Shown piece by piece: positions 26,326 to 33,468 of a stretch of DNA of 64,000 bases; the first letter of the stretch is position 1, and every line of letters starts with the position of its first letter. A program made the position numbers and the translations under genes. The notes under the pieces are model-generated. The model was not told the origin of the DNA. It worked only from the letters and a program-made list of their open reading frames with translations, and searched no databases. The stretch is from Nocardia donostiensis (GTDB taxonomy: Bacteria; Actinomycetota; Actinomycetes; Mycobacteriales; Mycobacteriaceae): assembly GCF_002081715.1 (NCBI RefSeq), contig NZ_MUKP01000005.1, positions 62,001 through 126,000 on the forward strand. The letters are read 5' to 3'.

Positions 26326-28071
26326 CTACATCCGGCGCAGGGCGGCGATACGTTCGCCCAGCTGTTCGGCCGTGGCCAGCGCGGTCGGTGGCCCGCCGCA
26401 CTGGCGGCGCAGTTCGCCATGGATGACGCCATGCGGTTTGCCGGTGCGGTGGTGGTGCATGGCGACCAGGCTGTTGAGTTCGCGGCGCAGTTCGCCGAGC
26501 CGGTCGGCGGTGGCGACACGCTCGGCGGAGGTGGCGACCTGCAGGGAGGACTCAGGGGATGCCTGACTGCGGTCGGCGATCTGGCGGGCCTGACGCTCCC
26601 GCAGCAGCGCGCGCATCTGCTCGGCGTCGAGCAGCCCCGGGATGCCGAGGTAGTCGGCCTCCTCGTCGCTACCCGCGAAAGTCGCGGTCCCGAACGAAGA
26701 CCCGTCGTAGATCACCCGATCCAGTTCGGCGTCGGCAGCCAACGCCACGAACGGTTTGTCGTCCTCGCCGGGTTCGTCCTGCTGTTTGTTGGCCTGGATC
26801 AGCAGTTCGTCGTCGAGACCGTTCTTTTCCCGATGCGGTTTGCCGATCACGTGATCGCGCTGCACCTCGAGTTGCGCGGCCAAATCCAGCAGCACCGGGA
26901 CCGAAGGCAAGAACACACTCGCCGTCTCCCCCGGCCTGCGGGCTCGCACGAAACGGCCGATGGCCTGCGCGAAATACAGCGGGGTCGCCGCGCTGGTCGC
27001 GTAGACGCCGACAGCCAGCCGCGGCACGTCGACCCCCTCGGACACCATGCGCACCGCGACCATCCACGGCTGGGTACCCGCGGCGAACTCCCCGATCCGC
27101 GCCGAGGACGTCGGGTCGTCCGACAGCACCAGCACCGGCGGGTTGCCGGTGAGATGTTCCAGCAGTTCGGCATAGGCGCGGGCGCGTTCCTGATCGGTGG
27201 CGATCACCAGCCCGCCCGCGTCGGGTATACCCGCGGCACGCAACTGCCCCAGCCGCATATCGGCAGCTCGCAGCACCGCCGACATCCAGTCACCGGCAGG
27301 GTCGAGCGCGGTCCGCCACGCTCGCGCGGTCTGCTCGGCGTTCAGCGGTTCGCCCAGCCGCGCCGAATACTCCTCGCCCGCGCTGTCACGCCAGTGCGCT
27401 TCACCGGAGTAGGCGAGGAACACCACCGGCCGCACGACTCCATCGGCGAGCGCCTCGGCGTACCCGTAGGTGTGGTCGGCGCGGGAACGCGGCAGCCCGG
27501 CTTCGTCCGGTTCGTAGGTGACGAACGGGATCTGGCTGTCGTCGCTGCGGAACGGGGTACCGGTCAACGCGAGTCTACGGGTGGCGTCACCGAATGCTTC
27601 GGCGACGGCGTCACCCCAGCTCTTCGCATCACCGGCGTGGTGGATCTCGTCCAGGATCACCAGGGTGCGACGGTTCTCGGTGCGCACCCGGTGCCGGAAC
27701 GGATGCGCAGCCACCTGCGCATAGGTGACGACAACACCGTGATAGTCGCCGGAGGTGCCCCCGGTGCTGTTGGAGAACCGCGAATCCAGGGCGATACCGG
27801 AACGGGCCGCCGACTGCGCCCACTGGTGCTTGAGGTGTTCGGTCGGTGCAACCACGGTGACCTGATCGACGGTGCGGTCGGCCAGCAATTCGGCGGCGAC
27901 CCGCAGCGCGAAGGTGGTCTTCCCCGCGCCAGGCGTGGCGACCGCAAGGAAGTCGCGCGGTGTGGTCGCAAGGTACTTGGTGAGAGCGCGCCGCTGCCAG
28001 GCGCGGAGCGTCGCGCCCGACGCCCTGCTCGGCGCTCCCTCGGGAGCAGTAACGCCGTCCGACCCAGTCAC
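26326..28071 (-). CDS. Superfamily 2 DEAD/DEAH-box helicase
   Basis: This 581-residue ATPase has Walker A ATPGAGKTT (45-53), a DEIHH motif II (about 135-140), TGTPFRSDD as motif III, and a second RecA domain with VRMVSEGVDVPRLAVGVYATSAATPLYFAQAIGRFVRARRPGE (motifs IV-VI). The C-terminal third (about 430-581) is charged and helical and matches no domain I know; it contains HHHRTGKPHGVIHGELRRQCGG. Similar restriction-type helicases sit near sigA/sigB in nocardiae and mycobacteria. The start is GTG 28071. Its nucleic-acid substrate is unknown. Confidence 0.88.
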   Translation of the reverse strand: MTGSDGVTAPEGAPSRASGATLRAWQRRALTKYLATTPRDFLAVATPGAGKTTFALRVAAELLADRTVDQVTVVAPTEHLKHQWAQSAARSGIALDSRFSNSTGGTSGDYHGVVVTYAQVAAHPFRHRVRTENRRTLVILDEIHHAGDAKSWGDAVAEAFGDATRRLALTGTPFRSDDSQIPFVTYEPDEAGLPRSRADHTYGYAEALADGVVRPVVFLAYSGEAHWRDSAGEEYSARLGEPLNAEQTARAWRTALDPAGDWMSAVLRAADMRLGQLRAAGIPDAGGLVIATDQERARAYAELLEHLTGNPPVLVLSDDPTSSARIGEFAAGTQPWMVAVRMVSEGVDVPRLAVGVYATSAATPLYFAQAIGRFVRARRPGETASVFLPSVPVLLDLAAQLEVQRDHVIGKPHREKNGLDDELLIQANKQQDEPGEDDKPFVALAADAELDRVIYDGSSFGTATFAGSDEEADYLGIPGLLDAEQMRALLRERQARQIADRSQASPESSLQVATSAERVATADRLGELRRELNSLVAMHHHRTGKPHGVIHGELRRQCGGPPTALATAEQLGERIAALRRM

Positions 28072-28257
28072 GCAGAAGACAGTAACCGGACCGACCCGCG
28101 TGTCGCCAAACCGACGCGGCGGGGGCGATCGGGGTCACAAACCGCACCGCTGACGCCGCGACCGGGGGAGAGCCACCTGCTGTTCGCCGCCCGCAAGGCC
28201 GTGGCGAGGGCAGGGTTGTCGGCATGCGCGGGTCGCGTACGCAATGCTGGAGACATC

Positions 28258-29361
28258 ATGAGCAGCAACCGGACCGATGGCGGCGCCACCTCGCCCGCGG
28301 CCGTGCGGCGATGCGCCGCACGGGTCCGGCGTGCGCTCCACCGGGTCTGGCAGCTGATCGTGCGCGTCGCGGTCAAGGCGTGGGACGACTCGATCTTCGG
28401 CAAATCCGCGGCCGCCGCGTTCTGGCAGACCATGTCACTGGCGCCGCTGCTGCTCGGCCTGCTCGGCAGCCTCGGCTACGTCAGCAACTGGTTCGGACCC
28501 GACACCCTCGACATCGTGGAGTCGAAGATCCTCACCTTCAGCCGCGACCTGTTCAGCCCGAGCGTGGTGACGGACCTGATCGAACCCACCGTGCGCGATG
28601 TACTCGGGCGCGGACGCGCCGCATTCGTCTCGGTCGGTTTCGTCCTGTCGTTATGGGCCGGTTCTTCGGCGATGGCGACCTTCGTCGACGCGATCGTGGA
28701 GGCCCACGACCAGCAGGACGCCAGACACCCGGTGTGGCAGCGGATCTTCGCGCTGCTGCTGTATGTGCAGTTCCTGGTGGCGGCGGTGTTCATCCTGCCG
28801 CTGATCGCGCTTGGTCCGGTGCTGATCGGGCGCGCGCTCCCCGATAGCTGGCGAGAGCCCGGTCTGCGGCTGATCGACGGGTTCTACTACCCGGGTGTGG
28901 GACTGGTGCTCATCGTGGGGCTGACCACGCTGTACAAACTGGCGTTGCATCGGACGCTGCCGTGGCACCGTTTATTCGGCGGCGCACTGCTGGCCGGTGT
29001 GTTCTTCATGGCGGCCAGCGAGGGATTGCGCCGGTATCTGGGCTGGGTCACCCGCACCGGTGTCAGCTACGGGGCGTTGGCGACCCCGATCGCGTTCCTG
29101 CTGTTCACGTTCTTCCTCGGCTTCGCGGTGATCCTCGGCGCGGAGTTCAATGCGGCCGTGCAGGAGTTCTGGCCGGCGCGAGCCACCCGGATGGAACAGC
29201 TGAAGGCCTGGCTGGCGCGAAGGGCCGAGGCCAAGCAGCGAGCAATGGAGCAGGGCCCGGCAACAGAGGCGAGCCGCCCACGATCCGGCTCCGAGCGGAC
29301 CGAGAAACCGAGGCCGGCGGAAACGACCCGATCGCCGCACATGACCACCCGGCAGCGTTGA
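28258..29361 (+). CDS. YihY/BrkB-family inner membrane protein (Rv2707-like)
   Basis: This 367-residue protein has six membrane helices in residues about 50-300 and the family phrase AFWQTMSLAPLLLGLLGSLGYV near its start, with GVSYGALATPIAFLLFTFFLGFAVILGAEFNAAVQE near the end. A long polar tail (about 305-367) rich in Arg, Glu, Thr and Pro follows. The family was once called tRNA-processing ribonuclease BN, wrongly; its function is unclear. The start is ATG 28258 with CTGGAG upstream. The frame is open for nearly 2 kb before it, but that part is antisense to the helicase and is not used. Confidence 0.9.
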   Translation: MSSNRTDGGATSPAAVRRCAARVRRALHRVWQLIVRVAVKAWDDSIFGKSAAAAFWQTMSLAPLLLGLLGSLGYVSNWFGPDTLDIVESKILTFSRDLFSPSVVTDLIEPTVRDVLGRGRAAFVSVGFVLSLWAGSSAMATFVDAIVEAHDQQDARHPVWQRIFALLLYVQFLVAAVFILPLIALGPVLIGRALPDSWREPGLRLIDGFYYPGVGLVLIVGLTTLYKLALHRTLPWHRLFGGALLAGVFFMAASEGLRRYLGWVTRTGVSYGALATPIAFLLFTFFLGFAVILGAEFNAAVQEFWPARATRMEQLKAWLARRAEAKQRAMEQGPATEASRPRSGSERTEKPRPAETTRSPHMTTRQR

Positions 29362-29675
29362 CTTCGCCGTGCGCCGCCGCCTCGCACAGGCCCGGGCACA
29401 CACGGTCGTCTCAGGACGGACCCGCGCCGCGCCCCAGGCGCATTACGCAGGCGAGGACGCACTGCCTTGCAGCGCCGAACTGCTCATCGAGGTCGACCTC
29501 GGCCCTGCTTCCGGCAGCACTACTGCGGCGCGTATGCCGTGCAGTGCACCGCGCGGATCTGCCCGCCACGCTCATCGACGCCACGCGCCGCGCGGGAACC
29601 GACCTGGTGACCACAGCGCGATGTCACCACCGAAGGCCCGGCAAGCGGCGATCGGACGGCGAGAAATCAGAGGAA
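29362..29675. other. Intergenic, convergent YihY and DUF3039 genes
   Basis: These 314 bases hold no supported gene. Short frames on both strands overlap without family resemblance. No perfect terminator hairpin was seen. Confidence 0.4.
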
Positions 29676-29921
29676 TCAGTCGCCCTTGCGGAGGCCCTCG
29701 TAAACCTTCTTGCACTCCGGGCATACAGGCGAGCCCGGTTTCGCCGAGCGGGTCACCGGAAAGACCTCACCGCACAGCGCGACGACATGGGTACCCATGA
29801 CCGCGCTCTCGGCGATCTTGTCCTTCTTGACGTAATGGAAAAACTTCGGGGTGTCGTCGCCCGTAGTCTCGTCGGTGGTGGTATCGGGGCGAACCAGAGT
29901 ATCGGTACTCACGGCTCCCAT
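29676..29921 (-). CDS. DUF3039 small zinc-binding-like protein (Rv2708c-like)
   Basis: This 81-residue protein contains a conserved set of potential zinc ligands, His29 and His45, Cys50 (VALCGE) and Cys67/Cys70 (CPECKK), resembling a rubredoxin-type knuckle. The N-terminal 25 residues are Thr/Asp-rich and probably disordered. I start at ATG 29921; GTG 29912 is possible but has poor spacing to GGGAG. It is divergent from the DUF3099 gene, as in Rv2708c-Rv2709. Function unknown. Confidence 0.85.
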   Translation of the reverse strand: MGAVSTDTLVRPDTTTDETTGDDTPKFFHYVKKDKIAESAVMGTHVVALCGEVFPVTRSAKPGSPVCPECKKVYEGLRKGD

Positions 29922-30005
29922 GATGCCGCATCCGCGCGGATGGTTCACCCGGCACCGCCGGTACCCGTGTGTGCGCCCCGGCGTCCGCAGTGGAAGACTC
30001 GAGGT

Positions 30006-30422
30006 ATGCAGCAGCACGGCGATTCCCCCGATGCCGGTGCGGGCGACCACGGTGACCGGTTCGGCATATCTTCGCCTGCCCGGCCCCGCCGTTCTTCCGG
30101 CTATTTCCCCGGCGATGACAAGCACCCCGCGCTGATCACCGAAGCGGCGCCCTCGCTGGACGACCAGCGCCGCGCCCGGGTACGCCGGTACACGATCCTC
30201 ATGGCCTTCCGGATCCCGGCTCTGGTCCTGGCCGCGGTCGCCTACAGTGCCTTCGGCAATGCGCTGATCTCGCTCCTCATCATCCTGGCTTCCGTCCCGC
30301 TGCCCTGGATCGCGGTCCTGATCGCCAACGACCGCCCGCCCCGGAGTAAGAACGAGCCGAGCCGCTGGGACCGGCCACGCAAGGCGATCGAGTCCCGGCC
30401 GAACAACGCCATCGACGGCTGA
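30006..30422 (+). CDS. DUF3099 membrane protein (Rv2709-like)
   Basis: This 138-residue protein has a disordered Gly/Asp/Pro-rich start, the family phrase LITEAAPSLDDQRRARVRRY (about 43-62), and two membrane helices at about 64-82 and 86-108. A basic polar tail follows. The start is ATG 30006, with GAGG close upstream. Its position between DUF3039 and the sigB region matches Rv2709. Function unknown. Confidence 0.82.
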   Translation: MQQHGDSPDAGAGDHGDRFGISSPARPRRSSGYFPGDDKHPALITEAAPSLDDQRRARVRRYTILMAFRIPALVLAAVAYSAFGNALISLLIILASVPLPWIAVLIANDRPPRSKNEPSRWDRPRKAIESRPNNAIDG

Positions 30423-30508
30423 CATCCGAACGGCCCGGCCGACGACCGCGCAGCCCCGGCCAGTCGAGGGCTGTGTGGTGGCGGAGGTGGCAGAGTACCG
30501 ATGTGCCT

Positions 30509-32020
30509 ATGAACCCCTCGGCTGTCGGATCACCGCTCACCGCGCTGTGCCCTCGTCTGCGTGACGCGCTCGTCCGGGTCGGATACGACGCGGACACCCT
30601 GCTGGCAGCGCTCGGGCCGGACGCACACGCCGCGCTCGGACGTTCGGAACCTGTCCCGGTGCGCCGCGCCGCCGAGAACGCAGGTGAGCTCGGCGTGCTG
30701 ATCCGGCTGCTGTTACTCGGCGACACCTTGCCGGAAGAACTGGTCGCGGCGGCGTTCGCACCCGTTTCCGTCGACGAGTCGGTGGCGGCCGGGTTGCTCG
30801 ACCGCGACGGCGGCCTGGTGCGGGCCGCCCTGGACCTGCGCCCCCTCGATACCGGTGCCGGAACCAGGTGGATCCTGTCGGATCTGGACGATTCGATGCG
30901 CAGGCGCACCCTCACCACCGATCATGTGCTCGGCGTCGGGCATGCATCACTGTCACTGCTGCGCGCAACCCCGACCAGCCGGGTCGGGTCGGTGCTCGAT
31001 CTGGGAACCGGTTGCGGTGTGCAGGCCGTGCACGCCGCCTCCTACGCCGACCGGGTCACCGCCACCGATATCAACCCCCGCGCATTGTGGCTGGCCGAAG
31101 CGACCGCCGCGCTCAACGATATCGATCTGGAACTGCTGGAGGGCTCCTGGTTCGAGCCGGTGGCCGGGCGACGGTTCGACCAGGTCGTGGCCAACCCACC
31201 GTTCGTGGTCGGTCCGGCGCGGATCGAGCACACCTACCGCGATTCCGGCCTGTGGCTCGACGGCGCAAGCGAGCTGGTGATCTCCCGAACCCCCGAACTG
31301 CTCGCACCGGGCGGGACTGCGGCGATGCTGGCGGCATGGGTGCACCGCGACGGTGCGGACTGGCGGCAGCGGGTGTCGGGGTGGCTGCCCGCATACGGTA
31401 TCGACGCCTGGGTGGTGCAGCGCGATATCGCCGACCCGGCCCTGTATGTGGGAACGTGGCTGCGCGACGCCGGGATGGACCCGCGCGACGAGGACGCCCA
31501 ACACCGCGCCCAGCAGTGGCTGGAGGCGCTGGCGGCGGCCGAGATCACCGGTATCGGGTTCGGCTTCGTATACCTACGCGCCATCGACGGCCCCACCGAA
31601 CTGCTTGCCGAAGACCTCACCCACGTCTTCAGCGACCCACTGGGCGACGAGGCGACCGCCTATTTCCAACGATCGGCCTGGCTGCGCGCTGTCGCCGCCG
31701 CCACCGACCTGGCCTGGTCGGCCAGATACCGGGTAGCGGACACGACGGCGCTGGAACGGGTGTACCTACCCGGCCCCGACGGATGGGCGCAGCGGGTGGC
31801 GCGGCTGCACCGCGGAGACGGGCCACGCTGGCAACACGAAGTGGACGAGACGACCATCTCGTTACTGGCGGGAATGCGACCGGATGGGCTGCCGTTATAC
31901 GAACTGATCGAACTGCTGGCACTCGCCCACGGATCCGAAACCGTGACGCCGGAGTTCGCCGCCGATGCGTTGAATGTGGTGACCGGGCTGGTTCGGCACG
32001 GTCTCATCTCTCCCGTATAG
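30509..32020 (+). CDS. SAM-dependent methyltransferase (N5-glutamine/rRNA methylase-like)
   Basis: This 503-residue protein has a central Rossmann methyltransferase domain with the SAM loop LDLGTGCGVQAVHAA (about 160-174) and the catalytic NPPFVVG (about 230-236), a motif of methylases acting on amide or exocyclic nitrogens. Helical N-terminal (about 1-145) and C-terminal (about 380-503) regions flank it. Homologues in actinobacteria sit next to sigB. The substrate is not established: glutamine of a release factor, rRNA and ribosomal protein are all possible. ATG 30509 is chosen; GTG-rich sequence before it leaves other starts open. Confidence 0.87.
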   Translation: MNPSAVGSPLTALCPRLRDALVRVGYDADTLLAALGPDAHAALGRSEPVPVRRAAENAGELGVLIRLLLLGDTLPEELVAAAFAPVSVDESVAAGLLDRDGGLVRAALDLRPLDTGAGTRWILSDLDDSMRRRTLTTDHVLGVGHASLSLLRATPTSRVGSVLDLGTGCGVQAVHAASYADRVTATDINPRALWLAEATAALNDIDLELLEGSWFEPVAGRRFDQVVANPPFVVGPARIEHTYRDSGLWLDGASELVISRTPELLAPGGTAAMLAAWVHRDGADWRQRVSGWLPAYGIDAWVVQRDIADPALYVGTWLRDAGMDPRDEDAQHRAQQWLEALAAAEITGIGFGFVYLRAIDGPTELLAEDLTHVFSDPLGDEATAYFQRSAWLRAVAAATDLAWSARYRVADTTALERVYLPGPDGWAQRVARLHRGDGPRWQHEVDETTISLLAGMRPDGLPLYELIELLALAHGSETVTPEFAADALNVVTGLVRHGLISPV

Positions 32021-32163
32021 GACGCCCCTGACCGATGCGGGCGCGTCGGCGCGCTGCGACGTCATCTGTAGGCGAGGCCGTCCATCACCGGGTTGTTCTC
32101 AGGAACTTCTCAGAACCCGGCGGCAGAAACCGCAGTTCAGAGCAGTTTATCCCGCCCGCGTAA

Positions 32164-32191
32164 GGGAACTTTCCCTATGTCGGGTCCGTTG
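32164..32191 (+). promoter_or_regulatory. ECF-type (SigE/SigH-like) promoter of sigB
   Basis: GGGAACT (32164-32170) and GTTG (32188-32191) are spaced by 17 bases, the consensus recognised by mycobacterial SigE/SigH-class sigma factors. The start codon of sigB lies 35 bases downstream. M. tuberculosis sigB is transcribed from such a promoter under stress. Confidence 0.8.
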
Positions 32192-32225
32192 TTCGGAGTG
32201 AGACACCACCGACAGGAGGCAAGTC

Positions 32226-33194
32226 ATGACAAGCCCCGCCACCACTCGTGTGCGCACCAGCGATTCGGACCTCGACGCCCAGAGCCCAGCCGCCGACCTG
32301 GTACGTGTGTACCTGAACGGGATCGGCCGCACTGCGCTCCTCACGGCTGCCGACGAGGTCGAGCTGGCCAAGCGCATCGAGGCGGGCCTCTACGCCCAGC
32401 ACCTGCTGGAGACCGGCAAACGACTGTCGGCCGCCCGCAAGCGCGATCTGGCCGCCATCGTCCGCGATGGCCAGGCAGCGCGCTCGCATCTGCTGGAAGC
32501 CAACCTGCGTCTGGTCGTCTCCCTCGCCAAGCGTTACACCGGTCGCGGTATGCCGCTGCTGGACCTGATCCAGGAAGGCAACCTCGGCCTGATCCGCGCG
32601 ATGGAGAAGTTCGACTACGCCAAGGGCTTCAAATTCTCCACCTACGCCACCTGGTGGATCCGGCAGGCGATCACCCGCGGTATGGCTGACCAGAGCCGGA
32701 CCATCCGGCTGCCCGTCCACTTGGTCGAGCAGGTCAACAAACTCGCGCGAATCAAGCGCGAACTGCATCAGCAACTCGGGCGTGAGGCCACCGACGAAGA
32801 ACTGGCCAACGAATCAGGAATCCCGGTCGAAAAGATCGCCGATCTACTCGATCACAGCCGCGACCCGGTAAGCCTGGACATGCCCGTCGGCAACGACGAA
32901 GAAGCCCCGCTGGGCGATTTCATCGAGGACTCCGAAGCCACCTCCGCCGAAAGCGCCGTCATCGCAGGCCTGCTACACCACGACGTCCGCAGCGTGCTCG
33001 GCACCCTCGACGAACGAGAACAGCAGGTCATCCGGCTGCGTTTCGGCCTCGACGACGGCCAGCCGCGCACCCTCGACCAGATCGGCAAACTCTTCGGCCT
33101 CTCCCGCGAACGAGTACGCCAGATAGAACGCGAGGTCATGGCCAAACTCCGCAAGGGCGAACGCGCCGACCGCCTCCGCGCCTACGCTGTGTAA
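32226..33194 (+). CDS. sigB: RNA polymerase sigma factor SigB
   Basis: This 322-residue primary-like (group 2) sigma factor is used in stress and stationary phase. It lacks the long N-terminal extension of SigA and begins the conserved part at [38 protein letters not shown]. Region 2 ([29 protein letters not shown]), region 3 and the region 4 recognition helix ([29 protein letters not shown]) are complete. The length equals mycobacterial SigB. ATG 32226 has a perfect AGGAGG site. Upstream is an ECF-type promoter, and downstream is a large inverted repeat. Confidence 0.97.
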   Translation: MTSPATTRVRTSDSDLDAQSPAADLVRVYLNGIGRTALLTAADEVELAKRIEAGLYAQHLLETGKRLSAARKRDLAAIVRDGQAARSHLLEANLRLVVSLAKRYTGRGMPLLDLIQEGNLGLIRAMEKFDYAKGFKFSTYATWWIRQAITRGMADQSRTIRLPVHLVEQVNKLARIKRELHQQLGREATDEELANESGIPVEKIADLLDHSRDPVSLDMPVGNDEEAPLGDFIEDSEATSAESAVIAGLLHHDVRSVLGTLDEREQQVIRLRFGLDDGQPRTLDQIGKLFGLSRERVRQIEREVMAKLRKGERADRLRAYAV

Positions 33195-33220
33195 ATGGCC
33201 GCGCCTCCGGCGCGGCGGGT

Positions 33221-33345
33221 TCGCGGCCCTCTGAGGCTCGCTTTCAGCCCTCGAGACTTGCGCCTTCGGCGCGTGCGCGAGGGTCGGACGCTCATCCGCT
33301 CCGGCGCTCCGAGCTGCGAGGGCTGAAAAGCGAGCCGGGCCGCGA
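33221..33345. repeat. Large imperfect inverted repeat after sigB
   Basis: The left arm (33221-33253) and the right arm (33317-33345) share the blocks TCGCGGCCC, GGCTCGC and TTTCAGCCCTCG in inverted order, with a 5-base and a 1-base indel. The 63-base interior holds a smaller hairpin, GCGCC/GGCGC around 33260-33272. It could fold into a long stem that ends sigB transcripts. It may also be one copy of a dispersed nocardial intergenic palindrome. Confidence 0.65.
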
Positions 33346-33468
33346 ATGGCCCTGGGTACCAGCGTTTTCGCGGTGGGCGCTCGGCGGTGGCCGGGTCGGG
33401 GTCGGTCGCCTCGTTTCTCGTCAGGGTATATAGGGGATCGAGTCGTGACCGCTTAGGCCTTGTGGTGC

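Noticed and set aside
25763-26401. A 212-codon minus-strand frame in the gap after tetR
   Set aside because: It overlaps the 3' ends of two supported genes, is Arg/Cys-rich and has no ribosome site. A decayed gene remains possible but is not shown.
26281-28257. Plus-strand frame continuous with the YihY gene
   Set aside because: It is antisense to a well-supported helicase with all motifs. YihY homologues start near 28258, where a ribosome site is found.
28962-30005. Upstream extension of the DUF3099 frame
   Set aside because: It overlaps the YihY gene in another frame and lies antisense to DUF3039. The DUF3099 family begins near 30006.
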